Origin: Achromobacter sp. UMC71
Lineage (GTDB): Bacteria > Pseudomonadota > Gammaproteobacteria > Burkholderiales > Burkholderiaceae_B
Assembly (NCBI RefSeq): GCF_014170305.1
Contig: NZ_LZZT01000014.1
Coordinates: 36,733 to 100,732, forward strand
Direction of reading: 5' to 3'
DNA length: 64,000 nucleotides
The notes beneath the pieces are model-generated. The model ran no database searches and was not told where the DNA came from. It saw only the letters and a program-made list of their open reading frames with translations. Every line of letters begins with the position of its first letter. Within the stretch, counting starts at the first letter, position 1. Positions 29,994 through 41,350 of the stretch are shown here, in pieces. The translations under genes and the position numbers were made by a program.

Positions 29994-30422
29994 GTGTTTC
30001 AGGGAAGCAGCGCGCTCACGCTGGATGCCAAGGGGCGGATCTCGATTCCGACCCGGCATCGTGACGCGCTGGTGTCGCAGGCGGAAGGCCGCCTGACCCT
30101 GACCCGCCACCCAGACGGCTGCCTGCTGGTGTACCCGCGGCCCGAGTGGGAAAAGAAGCGCGAGCAGATTGCCGCCTTTCCCATGACGGCTCGCGCGTTG
30201 CAGCGGCTGTTGCTGGGCAACGCTCAGGACGTGGAACTGGACGGCTCCGGCCGCGTCCTGATCGCGCCTGAACTGCGCAACGCTTCCGGTATGACGCGCG
30301 ATGTGATGCTGCTCGGTCTGGGCGCTCATTTCGAGCTGTGGGATGCCGCTACCCTGGCAAGCCGAGAGGCTGAAGATCTGGCCAAGGGTATGCCGGATGT
30401 GTTGAATCAGTTTTCGTTCTGA
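29994..30422 (+). CDS. mraZ: Transcriptional regulator MraZ
   Basis: The 142-residue protein carries two SpoVT/AbrB-like domains. The first has '[15 protein letters not shown]' near residue 9 and the second '[14 protein letters not shown]' near 82, both with the DxxGR DNA-binding signature. MraZ represses its own operon by binding repeats in the leader. The start is taken at GTG 29994, giving the canonical '[11 protein letters not shown]' N-terminus; GTG 29991 and ATG 29970 are in frame. It is the first gene of the dcw cluster and is 7 bases from rsmH. Confidence 0.92.
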   Translation: MFQGSSALTLDAKGRISIPTRHRDALVSQAEGRLTLTRHPDGCLLVYPRPEWEKKREQIAAFPMTARALQRLLLGNAQDVELDGSGRVLIAPELRNASGMTRDVMLLGLGAHFELWDAATLASREAEDLAKGMPDVLNQFSF

Positions 30423-30429
30423 AAAAGTT

Positions 30430-31527
30430 ATGGAATTCGAACATCGGCCCGTCCTGCTGGAGCCGACGGTGGACGCGCTGTTGCTGGCCGATTTCGGCGG
30501 CAAGGGCGCGACCCGGTCGCACGCTCAGGACGAGCCGGCCGCGGCTACGCGGGCGGAACGTGGCGTCTTCGTGGACGGCACCTTCGGACGCGGCGGGCAC
30601 AGCCGGGAATTGCTCGGCCGCCTGGGACCCGCGGCGCGGCTGGTCGTGTTCGACAAGGATCCCGAGGCGATCGCGGTGGCCAATGCGTTGGCCGCGGCCG
30701 ATTCCCGGGTGACGGTGGTGCATGGCGGCTTTGCCACCATGGCCGAAGAATTAGGGCAGCTCGGCATCGACAAGGTCGATGGCGTGATGCTGGATCTGGG
30801 CGTGTCGTCGCCTCAGATCGACGATGCCGAGCGCGGTTTCTCGTTCATGCGAGACGGCCCGCTGGACATGCGGATGGACACCACTCGTGGACCCACGGTG
30901 GCGGATTGGCTGGCGCAAGCCAGTGTGGATGAGATGCGGGAGGTCATAGCGGATTATGGCGAAGAACGGTTTGCTTTTCAGGTTGCAAAGGCGATTGCTG
31001 CTCGCCGCGCAACAAGGCCGCTGCGCACCACGCTCGAACTTGCCGAGTGCGTCGCCAGCGCCGTCCGCACGCGCGAAAAGGGGCAGCATCCGGCCACACG
31101 CACCTTTCAAGCTCTACGGATTTACATCAATCGGGAACTCGAAGAGCTCGCGCGCACCCTCGCGTCAGCTCTAGACCTGCTTGCCCCGGGGGGGAGGTTG
31201 GCGGTGATCAGCTTTCATTCGCTTGAAGACCGCATGGTCAAGCAGTGCATCGCGGCGGCGGCTCGTCCGGCTGCCGCGCATGCACGCCTGCCGCTGCGCG
31301 AAAGCGAAATGCCCCAACCCGTATTGCGTTCCCTGGGACGCGTGCTGGCCGAAGACGACGAAGTCTCGGCCAATGCGCGCGCCCGTTCGGCGGTGCTGCG
31401 CGTCGCCGAGCGTACCGAAACACCCCTGTCCGCCGATGGCGGCGCCGCGTTCGTGAAGATCGGCTCGCTGCCCGGCAGCGATCTGGCTCCGCCGCCTCGC
31501 CGTGGCGGTAAAGGAGGGCGCCGCTGA
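30430..31527 (+). CDS. rsmH: 16S rRNA m4C1402 methyltransferase RsmH
   Basis: This 365-residue SAM-dependent enzyme N4-methylates C1402 of 16S rRNA. Motifs are '[15 protein letters not shown]' at the N-terminus, the SAM loop '[11 protein letters not shown]' near 48, '[15 protein letters not shown]' near 117 and '[14 protein letters not shown]' near 258. It is longer than the usual ~310 residues because of an Ala/Arg-rich insertion near residues 25-45 and a longer tail ending '[11 protein letters not shown]'. Its stop overlaps the ftsL start (TGATG). Confidence 0.93.
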   Translation: MEFEHRPVLLEPTVDALLLADFGGKGATRSHAQDEPAAATRAERGVFVDGTFGRGGHSRELLGRLGPAARLVVFDKDPEAIAVANALAAADSRVTVVHGGFATMAEELGQLGIDKVDGVMLDLGVSSPQIDDAERGFSFMRDGPLDMRMDTTRGPTVADWLAQASVDEMREVIADYGEERFAFQVAKAIAARRATRPLRTTLELAECVASAVRTREKGQHPATRTFQALRIYINRELEELARTLASALDLLAPGGRLAVISFHSLEDRMVKQCIAAAARPAAAHARLPLRESEMPQPVLRSLGRVLAEDDEVSANARARSAVLRVAERTETPLSADGGAAFVKIGSLPGSDLAPPPRRGGKGGRR

Positions 31528-31817
31528 TGGGTCGCGTCAACCTGATCGTTGCGGCTTTACTGATGCTGTCGGCCATTTCCCTGGTCACCAGCCGGTATCA
31601 GTCGCGCCAGCTCTTTGTCGAGCTGGGCCGCGATCAGGCGCAGGCACGCGACCAGGAAACGAACTGGCGGCGCCTGCAGCTGGAACGGGCCGAGCTGGCG
31701 CGCAACGCGCGCGTCGATGTGATTGCCCGCGATAGCCTGAAGATGATTCCCATCGTGCCCGACCGCACGCTGTACTTGAACCAGGCTCCCGTCGCTGCCA
31801 ATGGAGGCGCCCAGTGA
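31527..31817 (+). CDS. ftsL: Cell division protein FtsL
   Basis: The 96-residue bitopic protein has a short N-terminus, one membrane helix at about residues 3-21 ('LIVAALLMLSAISLVTS') and a periplasmic coiled-coil region. FtsL forms the FtsQLB complex that activates FtsWI. Identity rests on size, topology and position between rsmH and ftsI. It overlaps both neighbours. Confidence 0.88.
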   Translation: MGRVNLIVAALLMLSAISLVTSRYQSRQLFVELGRDQAQARDQETNWRRLQLERAELARNARVDVIARDSLKMIPIVPDRTLYLNQAPVAANGGAQ

Positions 31818-33541
31818 AGCGCGTTCCGTTCTTCGATAATCCGGTGCTGCGCGGGCAGTTGCCCACCTGGCGCGCACGCCTGGTGCTGATCCTGTTGTTC
31901 GGCGGTTTCGCCGTGCTGGCTGGCCGGGCGCTGTTCCTGCAGGGGATTTCCACGGAATTCCTGCAGCAGCAGGGCGAGCGCCGCTATGAGCGCACGCTGA
32001 CGCTGGCCGCCACGCGCGGCAAGATCATGGACCGCAATGGCGCGGTGCTGGCGTCCAGCGTGCCGGCGCGCGCGATCTGGGCGATTCCCGAAGACCTGAA
32101 ACAGGCTACGCCCGCCCAATTGGCTTCCCTGGCCGCGCTGCTGGAGTCGCCCGTTGCGGATCTGCGCCGCCGGGTCGAGGAAGACAAGAACTTCGTCTAT
32201 CTGAAGCGCCAGGTCTCGATGGACGTGGCCGACAAGATCAAGCAACTGGGCTTGCCTGGCGTGCACCAGCAACCCGAGACGCGCCGCTACTATCCGGACG
32301 GCGACGTGATGGCGCACGTCGTCGGCTTCAACAGTGTCGAAGACCAGGGCCAGGAAGGCGTCGAGCTGACCTTCAATCAGCAGCTGTCGGGCCGCCCGGG
32401 CAGCCGCCGCGTCATCAAGGATCGCCTGGGCCGCGTCATCGAAGATGTGCAGGCCGTGACTTTGCCGGTCGACGGCCGCGATCTGCGCCTGTCGATCGAC
32501 ACCCGCCTGCAGTACCTGGTGTTCAAGGAACTGAAGGACGCCATGGACAAGCACCAGGCCAAGGGCGCAACCGCCGTGGTCGTCGATGTGCATACCGGCG
32601 AAATCCTGGCGCTGGCCAACGTGCCCACGTTCGACCCGAACAAGCGCGAGACCTTCCACGGCGCCAACCTGCGAAACCAGGCCATCACCGACACGTTCGA
32701 GCCCGGCTCGATCATGAAGCCGTTCACAGCCGCACTGGCGCTGGACCTGGGCCGCATCAGCACCACCACCCTGTTCGAAACCGGCAATGGCCGTTTCACC
32801 TATCAGGGCAGCACCATCAGCGACGTGAGCCGCAACGGCACCCTGGACGTGGCCGGCGTGCTGCGCAAATCCAGCAACATCGGCATGACGATGATCTCCG
32901 AGAAGCTGGAATCCCGCGAAATGTGGGACCGCTTCACCGAATTGGGCCTGGGCCAGGCGCCGCAAGTGGGATTCCCCGGCGCGGCCCCCGGCCGCCTGCG
33001 TCCGTGGGACCGCTGGCGCCTGATCGAAAAGGCCACCATGGCCTACGGCTACGGCCTGTCCGTGTCGCTGCTGCAAGTGGCCCGCGCCTATACCGTGTTC
33101 GCCCGCAATGGCGACATGGTGTCGCTGACTCTGGTCAAGCGCGACAGCGATCCCACCAGCGTCAAGATCTATACGCCCAAGACCACCGCCCTGGTCCGCG
33201 GCATGCTGGAGGCCGCGGCCGGCCCGGACGGCACCAAGGCCGCCCAGGTCCAGGGCTACCGCGTGGCAGGCAAGAGCGGCACCGCGCGCAAGATCGTGGA
33301 CGGCAAGTACAGCATGCAGCGCTATCGCAGCTCGTACGTGGGCTTTGCACCGGTTTCCGATCCCAAGATCGTCGTGGCGGTGTCCATCGACGAACCCACG
33401 GTCGGCGGCTATTACGGCGGCGCGATTGCCGCACCCGTGTTCTCCCATATTGTCGGCGGGAGTCTGCGGTTGATGGGTGTGCGGCCGGACGCACCCTTCG
33501 AATCCACTATTGTTGCCGGCATCAAGGAGCCAGGCAGATGA
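31814..33541 (+). CDS. ftsI: Penicillin-binding protein 3, septal transpeptidase FtsI
   Basis: This 575-residue class B PBP cross-links septal peptidoglycan. One membrane helix lies near residues 19-40 ('ARLVLILLFGGFAVLAGRAL') and the pedestal domain follows. The transpeptidase domain has the active-site 'SIMK' near 299, 'SSN' near 353 and 'KSGT' near 486. The start is a GTG at 31814 overlapping the ftsL stop. Its stop overlaps the murEF start as ATGA. Confidence 0.95.
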   Translation: MKRVPFFDNPVLRGQLPTWRARLVLILLFGGFAVLAGRALFLQGISTEFLQQQGERRYERTLTLAATRGKIMDRNGAVLASSVPARAIWAIPEDLKQATPAQLASLAALLESPVADLRRRVEEDKNFVYLKRQVSMDVADKIKQLGLPGVHQQPETRRYYPDGDVMAHVVGFNSVEDQGQEGVELTFNQQLSGRPGSRRVIKDRLGRVIEDVQAVTLPVDGRDLRLSIDTRLQYLVFKELKDAMDKHQAKGATAVVVDVHTGEILALANVPTFDPNKRETFHGANLRNQAITDTFEPGSIMKPFTAALALDLGRISTTTLFETGNGRFTYQGSTISDVSRNGTLDVAGVLRKSSNIGMTMISEKLESREMWDRFTELGLGQAPQVGFPGAAPGRLRPWDRWRLIEKATMAYGYGLSVSLLQVARAYTVFARNGDMVSLTLVKRDSDPTSVKIYTPKTTALVRGMLEAAAGPDGTKAAQVQGYRVAGKSGTARKIVDGKYSMQRYRSSYVGFAPVSDPKIVVAVSIDEPTVGGYYGGAIAAPVFSHIVGGSLRLMGVRPDAPFESTIVAGIKEPGR

Positions 33542-36396
33542 GCGCCAAAGGCTTCTTCTCATCCCCCGCCGCCACGGTCGAACAAGCCGTGGCGTGGTTG
33601 CATTCGCGCGTGTCGTTGACCGCGCACCTGAAGTTGGACTCCCGCGAGATCGAGCCGGGCGACGTGTTCGTCGCCTGCCCGGGCCTGTCCAGCGATGGCC
33701 GCCTCTATATAGAGAAGGCGTTGGCGCTGGGCGCCAGCGCGGTATTGTTCGAAGCGCCGGCCAACGAGGCCATCGAGGCCGCCGCCGGCGACACGCCGAT
33801 GCTGCCGGTGACCGGCCTGCGCGCGCTGCTGGGCGAGCTGGGCGACACCTGGTATGGCCGCCCCTCGTCGGCGCTGGCCGTGGTGGCCGTGACCGGCACC
33901 AACGGCAAGACCTCGTCGGTCCAATGGATTGCCCATGCGCTGGGCCGCAACGACAAGCCTTGCGGCACCATCGGCACCTTGGGCGCCGTGCTGCCTGACG
34001 GACGCACGCTGGGCGGCAGCCTCACGACGCCCGATGTGCTGACGGTGCATCGCCTGCTGGCCGCCATGCGCGACGCCGGCGCCAAGGCGGTGGCCATGGA
34101 AGCCTCTTCCATCGGCATCGAACAGGGCCGCATGGATGGCGTGCGGGTGGCGTTGGCCGCCTATACCAACCTGACCCGCGACCATCTGGATTACCACGGC
34201 ACGATGGAGCGGTACGAAGAGGCCAAGGCGCGCCTGTTCCGTTGGCCGGGCCTGTCCGCCGCGGTGGTGAACGCGGACGACGAAGCCGGCCGCCGCCTGA
34301 TCGCCTCGTTGCCGGCCGGCGTGTCCGTCATGGGCTACAGCCTGAGCGCCGATCCTGCCGTGCCCGCCGCAATGCGCGCGCGCGACTTGCAGGCTACCGC
34401 GCAAGGACAGATCTTCACGCTGGTCTCGCCGCACGGTGAGGCCCAGATCGTGACGCGCCTTCTGGGCGCGCACAACGTTTCCAACCTGCTGTTGGTGGCG
34501 GGCGTGCTGTACAAGCTGGGGCTGCCGTTTGCGCAGATCGCGCGCGAATTGGCCGCGACCGACCCCGTCGACGGCCGTCTGCAGACCGTGGAACCCGTCG
34601 CTTCCGGCACCCAGGCCAATGGCGGCCGCGGCACGCTGGTGGTGGTGGACTACGCCCATACGCCCGACGCGCTGGCCCGTGCGCTGGCCGCGTTGCGTCC
34701 GGTGGCGCAGGCGCGCGCCGGCCGCCTGGTCTGCGTGTTCGGTTGCGGTGGCGAGCGTGATCCGGGCAAGCGTCCCGAGATGGGCCGCATTGCCGCCGAA
34801 CTGGCCGACCACGTGGTGGTGTCCAGCGACAACCCCCGCACCGAATCACCCGAAGCCATCGTGGCGCAGATCCTGACCGGCATTCCCGCGTCGGCCGGCG
34901 CCGAGGTGCAGGTCGATCGCGCCCGCGCCATCATGCAGACCGTCTGGGCGAGCGCGCCTGAAGACGTGGTGCTGCTGGCTGGCAAGGGCCATGAAACCTA
35001 TCAGGACGTCGGCGGCGAAAAACTGCCGTTCGACGATCGCGAATGGGCGCGGCTGGCGCTGCTGTTGCCGCTGGTCAAGGGGGTGTCCACGGACACCCGG
35101 CGTATTGGCGCGGGCGAGCTGTTCGTGGCGCTGGTAGGCGAGAACTTCGACGCCCACAACTACCTGGATCAGGCAGCTGAACGCGGCGCCTGCGCCGCCG
35201 TGGTCGCGCACGCCGTGGCGGACTCGAACCTGCCGCAACTGGTGTTGGGCGACACCCGCCTGGCGCTGATGCGTATTGGCGCGGCCTGGCGCGCCCGCTA
35301 CACACTGCCCGTGGTGGCGGTGACGGGCAGCAACGGCAAGACGACCACCAAGGAAATGATCTCGGCCATGCTGGCCGGGTGGCGTGGTGAGACGGGCCGG
35401 CTGGCGACCGCCGGCAATCTGAACAACGACATCGGCGTGCCGCTGACCTTGTTGCGTCTGCGCCCCGAGCATCGCGCCGCCGTGTTCGAGCTGGGCATGA
35501 ACCACCCGGGCGAAATCGCGCAACTGGCCGCCATCGCGGCGCCCAGCGTGGCCCTGGTCACCAACGCCCAGCGCGAGCATCAGGAATTCATGCACACCGT
35601 GGAAGCGGTGGCATACGAGAACGGCGCCGCCATCGCGGCCTTGCCCGACGACGGCATCGCCGTCTATCCGGGCGACGAGCCTTACGCGGCGATCTGGGAC
35701 AAGCTGGCCGAGCCGCGCCGGGTGCTGCGCTTCGGCTTGCAGCCTGGCTTGGATGTCTATGCGGAACAGATCCTGGCGGACGTCGATTCGACGCGCTGCC
35801 GTGTGGTGACGCCGGTCGGCGCCGCCGACCTGACGCTGCCGGTGCCCGGTCTGCACAACCTGCGCAATGCGCTGGCGGCGATCGCCAGCGCAATCGCCGC
35901 GGGGGCGCCGCTCGACGTCGCGGTGAAGGCGCTGGCGAGCTTCAGCCCGGTGGCAGGGCGCATGCAATACAAGAAATTGAGTGACGGAACGTTGCTCATT
36001 GATGACACCTACAATGCCAATCCCGATTCGGTTCGCGTGGCCGTCGACGTGCTGGCGCGCATCGGTGGCACCCGCGTCCTGGTACTGGGCGACATGGGCG
36101 AGGTCGGGGACAACGGCCCCGCCATGCATGTCGAGGTGGGCAATTACGCGCGCGAGCATGGACTCGACGCACTCATCACGCTAGGCGAAGCCAGCCGCGC
36201 GGCAGCCGCCGCATTCGGTTCGGGCGCGCACGCCTGCGCATCGGTAGACGAAGTCGTTGCCGCGTTGCGCGGCCTGCGCGCGTCCTGCGTATTGATAAAG
36301 GGATCGCGCTTTATGCGCATGGAGCGGGTAGTGACGGCTTTTACTTCGATTGACGGGCAAGTGTCCAAGGGGCAGGGAGACCACCATGCTGCTTGA
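33538..36396 (+). CDS. murEF: Fused MurE-MurF: UDP-MurNAc-tripeptide synthetase and D-Ala-D-Ala-adding enzyme
   Basis: A single 952-residue frame encodes two consecutive Mur ligases. Residues 1 to about 505 are MurE, with P-loop 'GTNGKTSS' near 119, 'DNPR' near 431 (the motif for meso-diaminopimelate) and 'KGHE' near 482. From about 512 a MurF unit begins '[18 protein letters not shown]', with P-loop 'GSNGKTTT' near 596, 'GMNHPGEI' near 657 and '[11 protein letters not shown]' near 822. The first ~25-30 residues of a free-standing MurF are missing, so the junction is short. I see no stop or internal start separating the two. Such a fusion is known from Bordetella and relatives. It would couple addition of the third residue and of D-Ala-D-Ala to UDP-MurNAc-dipeptide. 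Confidence 0.95.
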   Translation: MSAKGFFSSPAATVEQAVAWLHSRVSLTAHLKLDSREIEPGDVFVACPGLSSDGRLYIEKALALGASAVLFEAPANEAIEAAAGDTPMLPVTGLRALLGELGDTWYGRPSSALAVVAVTGTNGKTSSVQWIAHALGRNDKPCGTIGTLGAVLPDGRTLGGSLTTPDVLTVHRLLAAMRDAGAKAVAMEASSIGIEQGRMDGVRVALAAYTNLTRDHLDYHGTMERYEEAKARLFRWPGLSAAVVNADDEAGRRLIASLPAGVSVMGYSLSADPAVPAAMRARDLQATAQGQIFTLVSPHGEAQIVTRLLGAHNVSNLLLVAGVLYKLGLPFAQIARELAATDPVDGRLQTVEPVASGTQANGGRGTLVVVDYAHTPDALARALAALRPVAQARAGRLVCVFGCGGERDPGKRPEMGRIAAELADHVVVSSDNPRTESPEAIVAQILTGIPASAGAEVQVDRARAIMQTVWASAPEDVVLLAGKGHETYQDVGGEKLPFDDREWARLALLLPLVKGVSTDTRRIGAGELFVALVGENFDAHNYLDQAAERGACAAVVAHAVADSNLPQLVLGDTRLALMRIGAAWRARYTLPVVAVTGSNGKTTTKEMISAMLAGWRGETGRLATAGNLNNDIGVPLTLLRLRPEHRAAVFELGMNHPGEIAQLAAIAAPSVALVTNAQREHQEFMHTVEAVAYENGAAIAALPDDGIAVYPGDEPYAAIWDKLAEPRRVLRFGLQPGLDVYAEQILADVDSTRCRVVTPVGAADLTLPVPGLHNLRNALAAIASAIAAGAPLDVAVKALASFSPVAGRMQYKKLSDGTLLIDDTYNANPDSVRVAVDVLARIGGTRVLVLGDMGEVGDNGPAMHVEVGNYAREHGLDALITLGEASRAAAAAFGSGAHACASVDEVVAALRGLRASCVLIKGSRFMRMERVVTAFTSIDGQVSKGQGDHHAA

Positions 36397-37555
36397 GATC
36401 GCCCGCCTGCTTTCCGATGATGTGCGCGCCCTGGGCGTGTTCGAATACATCACCTTGCGCGCGGTGCTGGCGTGCGCGACCGCGCTGCTGATCGGCCTGG
36501 TGGCCGGTCCGCGCGTGATCCGCAAGCTGACCGAAATGAAGATCGGCCAGGCCGTGCGTTCGTACGGTCCCGAAACGCACCTGGTCAAGACCGGCACCCC
36601 GACCATGGGCGGCGTGCTGATCCTGATCTCCATCGCCATCAGCACGCTGCTGTGGGCGGATTGGACCAACCGTTTCGTGTGGGTGGTGCTGCTAGTCACG
36701 TTCGGCTTTGGCTGGATCGGCTGGATGGACGATTACCGCAAGGTGGTCTACCGCGATCCCGAAGGTATGCCGGCGCGCCAGAAGTTCTTCTGGCAAGCCA
36801 CCATCGGCCTGGTGGCCGCGATCTATCTGGCGTTCGCCGTGTCGGCGCCCGCCAATACCGAACTGTGGCCGCTCTTCAAGGCCTGGGTGGGCAGCGGCTT
36901 CACGATGGCGCTGCCGACGCGCGCCGACCTGATCGTGCCGTTCTTCAAGACTGTCAGCTATCCGCTGGGCGTGCTGGGCTTCGTGGCGCTGACCTGGGCC
37001 GTGATCGTGGGCACCAGCAACGCCGTCAACCTGACCGACGGCCTGGACGGCCTGGCAATCATGCCTACCGTGATGGTGGGCAGCGCGCTGGGCATCTTCG
37101 CCTACGTGGTCGGCCGCGTCGACTATTCGAAGTATCTGCTGTTCCCGTATATCCCCGGCGCCTCCGAATTGATGGTGCTGTGCGCGGCGATCGGGGGCGC
37201 GGGGCTGGCATTTTTGTGGTTCAACGCGTATCCGGCGCAGGTCTTCATGGGCGACGTCGGCGCGCTGGCATTAGGCGGCGCGTTGGGCACCATCGCGGTC
37301 ATCGTGCGCCAGGAAATCGTGCTGTTCATCATGGGCGGCGTGTTCGTCGTCGAGACCCTGTCGGTGATGATCCAGGTGACCTGGTTCAAGTACACCAAGC
37401 GACGTTATGGAACAGGTAGACGCATATTCCGCATGGCTCCGCTGCATCATCACTTTGAAGTGGGCGGCTGGAAAGAAACCCAGGTGGTCGTGCGTTTCTG
37501 GATCATCAGCATGATGCTGGTGCTGATTGGCCTCTCAACCCTGAAGTTGCGATGA
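36386..37555 (+). CDS. mraY: Phospho-MurNAc-pentapeptide translocase MraY
   Basis: The 389-residue, roughly ten-helix inner-membrane enzyme transfers phospho-MurNAc-pentapeptide to undecaprenyl phosphate, making lipid I. Active-site motifs are visible: 'KTGTPTMGG' near residue 69, 'WMDDYRKV' near 114, '[13 protein letters not shown]' near 213 and 'PLHHHFE' near 352. The ATG at 36386 overlaps the end of murEF by 11 bases and is preferred to the upstream 36350. The stop overlaps murD. Confidence 0.95.
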   Translation: MLLEIARLLSDDVRALGVFEYITLRAVLACATALLIGLVAGPRVIRKLTEMKIGQAVRSYGPETHLVKTGTPTMGGVLILISIAISTLLWADWTNRFVWVVLLVTFGFGWIGWMDDYRKVVYRDPEGMPARQKFFWQATIGLVAAIYLAFAVSAPANTELWPLFKAWVGSGFTMALPTRADLIVPFFKTVSYPLGVLGFVALTWAVIVGTSNAVNLTDGLDGLAIMPTVMVGSALGIFAYVVGRVDYSKYLLFPYIPGASELMVLCAAIGGAGLAFLWFNAYPAQVFMGDVGALALGGALGTIAVIVRQEIVLFIMGGVFVVETLSVMIQVTWFKYTKRRYGTGRRIFRMAPLHHHFEVGGWKETQVVVRFWIISMMLVLIGLSTLKLR

Positions 37556-39084
37556 ATTTGATGGAAACCTCCCGCGCCGATGCGCCGCTTGTCCTGATCC
37601 TCGGATTGGGCGAGTCGGGCGTCGCCGCCGCTCGCTGGAGCGCCCGGCAGGGTGCCCGCCTGCGCGTGGCCGACACGCGCGCGGAACCGGGCGGATTGCC
37701 GGCGCTGCGCGATGCGCTGGCGCAGGCCGAGGTCGAATACCGCCTGGGTTGCGACACGTCCTTCGATACCGCGCTGCTCGATGGCGTGGATCAGGTCGTG
37801 ATCAGCCCGGGCTTGGCGCCGACCGGCGCGCCCGCCGAAGAGCTGCTGCGCGAGGCCCAGGCCCGCGGTATCGAGGTGATCGGCGAAATGGAATTGTTCG
37901 CGCGCGCCCTGGCCGAGCTGGCCGAGACCCGCGAATACCGTCCCCGTCTACTGGCCGTGACCGGCACCAACGGCAAGACCACCGTTACCGCGCTGACCCG
38001 CGATCTGGTGCAGGCCAGCGGCCTGTCTGTGCTGGCCGCCGGCAATATCAGCCCGGCCGCCCTGACGGCATTGATGGAAGCGCTGGACGCCGACGAATTG
38101 CCGCAGGTGTGGGTGCTGGAGTTTTCCAGCTTCCAGCTGGAAACCACACACACCTTGATGGCCGACGCGGCGGTGGTGCTCAACGTCACGCAGGATCATC
38201 TGGACTGGCATGGCGGCATGGACGCCTATGCGAAGGCCAAGGCGCGTCTCTTGAAGATGGCGCGCGTCGCCATCGTCAATCGCGAAGATCCGTACACCGT
38301 GGCCATGGTGCCGACGCTGGACGCCCTGAATGTGCGCAGCTTTGGCCGCGACGTGCCGGAACGCGTGGGCGACATGGGCCTGGAACTGGGCCAGGGCGTG
38401 GCCTGGCTGGTGGCGGCCGAGCCGGTCGATTTCGACGAGCCCGTCGCGCCCGTGCGCCGCAAGAAAGACGCGCCGGAACCCATGCGCGCCAAGGGCCGCA
38501 TGAGCCGCCTGATGCCCGTGGATGCCCTGCGCATCCGCGGCATCCACAACGCCCTGAACGCCTTGGCCGCGCTGCAACTGGCACGTTGCCTGGACCTGGG
38601 CTGGGGCGCCATGCTGCGCGCCCTGCGCGACTACGCGGGTGAGCCGCATCGCGCCGCCTTCGTGCGCAACATCGGCGGCGTGGACTACATCAACGACAGC
38701 AAGGGCACCAACGTGGGCGCCACCGTGGCCGCGCTGGAAGGCCTGGGCCAGCCCGTGGTGCTGATCGCCGGCGGCCTGGGCAAGGGGCAGGATTTCTCGC
38801 CCCTGATCCCGGTAGTGTCGCGCCATGCGCGCGCCGTGGTGCTCATTGGCCAGGATGGCCCCGAAATCGGCCGCGTGCTGGCTGAAACCGGCGTCGATTG
38901 CATCCAGGCAACGTCCCTGCGCGAGGCCGTGCGCCGCGCCGCCGAGCTGGCGCAGGCCGGCGATGCGGTGCTGTTGTCGCCCGCCTGCGCCAGCATGGAC
39001 ATGTTCCGCAACTACCCACACCGCGGGCAAGTGTTCGTGGAAGAGGTCGAAGACCTGGCCCGCGACCGTGGAGAGGTGGCATGA
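37552..39084 (+). CDS. murD: UDP-MurNAc-L-Ala:D-Glu ligase MurD
   Basis: The 510-residue Mur ligase adds D-Glu to UDP-MurNAc-L-Ala. It has '[15 protein letters not shown]' near residue 12, P-loop '[11 protein letters not shown]' near 141, '[10 protein letters not shown]' near 187, '[12 protein letters not shown]' near 211 and '[17 protein letters not shown]' near 381. It is longer than the usual ~440 residues; an extra charged segment near residues 295-320 ('[18 protein letters not shown]') accounts for part of this. It overlaps both neighbours by four bases. Confidence 0.94.
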   Translation: MNLMETSRADAPLVLILGLGESGVAAARWSARQGARLRVADTRAEPGGLPALRDALAQAEVEYRLGCDTSFDTALLDGVDQVVISPGLAPTGAPAEELLREAQARGIEVIGEMELFARALAELAETREYRPRLLAVTGTNGKTTVTALTRDLVQASGLSVLAAGNISPAALTALMEALDADELPQVWVLEFSSFQLETTHTLMADAAVVLNVTQDHLDWHGGMDAYAKAKARLLKMARVAIVNREDPYTVAMVPTLDALNVRSFGRDVPERVGDMGLELGQGVAWLVAAEPVDFDEPVAPVRRKKDAPEPMRAKGRMSRLMPVDALRIRGIHNALNALAALQLARCLDLGWGAMLRALRDYAGEPHRAAFVRNIGGVDYINDSKGTNVGATVAALEGLGQPVVLIAGGLGKGQDFSPLIPVVSRHARAVVLIGQDGPEIGRVLAETGVDCIQATSLREAVRRAAELAQAGDAVLLSPACASMDMFRNYPHRGQVFVEEVEDLARDRGEVA

Positions 39085-40274
39085 GCCTGATCGCCGATCT
39101 CACCGCTAGCGTCAACGCCGTACGGCCCGGCCGTACCCGCATGCGCAACTTCGATCTGCCGCTGGTCATCGCGGCGTCGACGTTGCTGCTGCTTGGCTTG
39201 CTGATGGTGTATTCGGCATCGATCGCGCTGGCCGACGGCCCGCGCTATGCCTCGTATGGCCGCTATTACTTCGTGATCCGTCACGGCCTGTTCATCAGCG
39301 CCGGTCTGCTGGCCGCCGCGATCGTGCTGGCGATTCCGATCCGCGTCTGGCAACGCCTGGCCGTGCCGCTGTTCGTGGTGGCGATGGTGCTGCTGGTGGC
39401 GGTGCTGGTGCCCGGCATCGGCCGTGAAGTCAACGGCGCGCACCGCTGGATTCCACTGGGTCCGCTGAACTTCCAGCCTTCCGAATTGATGAAGCTGGCC
39501 GCGCTGCTGTATGCCGCCGACTACACAGTGCGCAAGCAGGAACACATGCAGGCTTTCGCGCGCGGCTTCCTGCCGATGGCATTCGCGCTGGCCGGCGTGG
39601 GCATGCTGCTGCTGCTCGAGCCCGACCTGGGCGCCTTCATGGTGATCGTCGCGATCGCCATCGGCATCCTGTTCCTGGGTGGCATCAACGGCAAGTACTT
39701 CAGCAGCCTGCTGGCGGTGCTGGTCAGCACCTTCCTGATGCTGATCTGGCTGTCGCCGTGGCGCCGTGCCCGCCTGTTCGCGTACCTGGACCCCTGGAAC
39801 GAAGACAACGCCTATGGCAGCGCCTATCAGCTGTCGCATTCGCTGATCGCGCTGGGCCGCGGCGAATGGCTGGGCGTGGGGCTGGGCGCCAGCGTCGAGA
39901 AACTGCACTACCTGCCCGAAGCGCACACCGACTTCCTGATGGCGGTGGTGGGCGAGGAGCTGGGTTTCGCCGGCGTGATGCTGGTGATCACGCTGTTCGC
40001 CATCATCGTCTACCGCGGCTTCGACATCGGCCGTCAGGCCATCGCCATGGAACGCACCTTCGCGGGCCTGGTGGCGCATGGCGTGGCGATGTGGTTCGGC
40101 GTGCAGGCGTTCATCAATATGGGCGTGTGCCTGGGGCTGTTGCCGACCAAGGGCCTGACCCTGCCGCTGATGAGCTACGGTGGTTCGGGCGTGGTGATGA
40201 ACCTGTGCGCGTTGGCCATGCTGATCCGGGTCGACGTCGAAAATCGCATCATGATGCGCGGGGGGCGGACATGA
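39081..40274 (+). CDS. ftsW: Septal peptidoglycan polymerase FtsW
   Basis: The 397-residue SEDS-family protein has about ten helices and polymerises lipid II at the septum with FtsI. It shows '[11 protein letters not shown]' near residue 39, '[13 protein letters not shown]' near 116, 'FQPSELMKL' near 131, '[13 protein letters not shown]' near 177 and '[10 protein letters not shown]' near 362. The ATG at 39081 overlaps the murD stop; an extension back to 38898 lies inside murD and is discarded. Confidence 0.95.
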   Translation: MSLIADLTASVNAVRPGRTRMRNFDLPLVIAASTLLLLGLLMVYSASIALADGPRYASYGRYYFVIRHGLFISAGLLAAAIVLAIPIRVWQRLAVPLFVVAMVLLVAVLVPGIGREVNGAHRWIPLGPLNFQPSELMKLAALLYAADYTVRKQEHMQAFARGFLPMAFALAGVGMLLLLEPDLGAFMVIVAIAIGILFLGGINGKYFSSLLAVLVSTFLMLIWLSPWRRARLFAYLDPWNEDNAYGSAYQLSHSLIALGRGEWLGVGLGASVEKLHYLPEAHTDFLMAVVGEELGFAGVMLVITLFAIIVYRGFDIGRQAIAMERTFAGLVAHGVAMWFGVQAFINMGVCLGLLPTKGLTLPLMSYGGSGVVMNLCALAMLIRVDVENRIMMRGGRT

Positions 40275-41350
40275 GCACGACGCCGCGCACCATCCTGATC
40301 ATGGCCGGCGGCACCGGCGGGCACATCATGCCCGGTCTGGCCGTGGCCGATGTGCTGCGTCAACGCGGCTGGCGCGTGCTGTGGCTGGGCAATCCCGACA
40401 AGATGGAAGGCAAGCTAGTGCCGCCACGCGGTATCGAGCTGGTGCCTTTGCGTTTCGCCGGCGTGCGCGGCAAGGGCGCCGCAGCGCTGCTCAAGTTGCC
40501 GTTCCTGCTGGTGCGCGCGTTCGGTCAGGCGTGGGCCAGGCTGTCTGCCGTGCGGCCGGACGTGGTGCTGGGCATGGGCGGCTACGTCGCCTTCCCCGGC
40601 GGCGTCATCGCGGCGCTGCGCGGCACGCCGCTGGTGGTGCACGAACAGAACGCCGTGGCCGGCACCGCCAACAAGTGGTTGGCCCGCATGGCGCGCCGCG
40701 TGCTTAGCGGGTTTCCCGGCGTGCTGCCCAAGGGCGAAGCGATGGGCAATCCGGTGCGCGCCGACCTGTGCGCCTTGCCCGACCCCGCTCAACGCTATGG
40801 CGGCCGCAGCGGTGCGCTGCGGGTGCTGGTGGTGGGCGGCAGCCTGGGCGCCCAGGCGCTTAATAGCGCCGTGCCGCAGGCGCTGGCCCGTCTGCCCGAA
40901 AGCAGCCGGCCGGTAGTCGTGCACCAGGCCGGTGAACAACATTTGCCGGCGCTGCAGCAGGCCTACGCCCAGGCGGGCGTGATGGCCGACTGCCGCGCCT
41001 TCATCGACGACATGGCCGGCGCCATGGGCGATGCCGACCTGCTGATCTGCCGTGCGGGCGCCATGACGGTGTCCGAAGTGGCCGCGGCAGGCGTGGCGGC
41101 GCTGTTCGTGCCGTTCCCCCATGCCATCGATGATCATCAAACCGCCAACGCGCGCTTCCTGAGCGACGCGCAGGCCGCCTGGCTGCAGCCGCAGAACGCC
41201 TTGAGCCCCGAGTGGCTGGCGGACTGGCTGGGCCAGCGCTCCCGTCAAGAACTGCAGGCTGTCGCCGAACGGGCCCGCGCGCATGCGCACCCCGAAGCGG
41301 CGGCCCATATCGCCGACGTCTGTGAACAAGCAGCGGGGCGTTCATCATGA
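40271..41350 (+). CDS. murG: UDP-GlcNAc:lipid I transferase MurG
   Basis: The 359-residue GT28 enzyme adds GlcNAc to lipid I on the cytoplasmic face, forming lipid II. Signatures are the Gly-rich loop '[13 protein letters not shown]' near residue 10, '[13 protein letters not shown]' near 99, '[14 protein letters not shown]' near 122, '[12 protein letters not shown]' near 191 and the UDP-GlcNAc-binding '[16 protein letters not shown]' near 260. It overlaps ftsW and murC by four bases each. Confidence 0.95.
   Translation: MSTTPRTILIMAGGTGGHIMPGLAVADVLRQRGWRVLWLGNPDKMEGKLVPPRGIELVPLRFAGVRGKGAAALLKLPFLLVRAFGQAWARLSAVRPDVVLGMGGYVAFPGGVIAALRGTPLVVHEQNAVAGTANKWLARMARRVLSGFPGVLPKGEAMGNPVRADLCALPDPAQRYGGRSGALRVLVVGGSLGAQALNSAVPQALARLPESSRPVVVHQAGEQHLPALQQAYAQAGVMADCRAFIDDMAGAMGDADLLICRAGAMTVSEVAAAGVAALFVPFPHAIDDHQTANARFLSDAQAAWLQPQNALSPEWLADWLGQRSRQELQAVAERARAHAHPEAAAHIADVCEQAAGRSS

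Noticed and set aside
33538..36396. Two separate genes murE and murF
   Set aside because: There is no stop codon, ribosome-binding site or restart at the junction near 35070. The frame is continuous.
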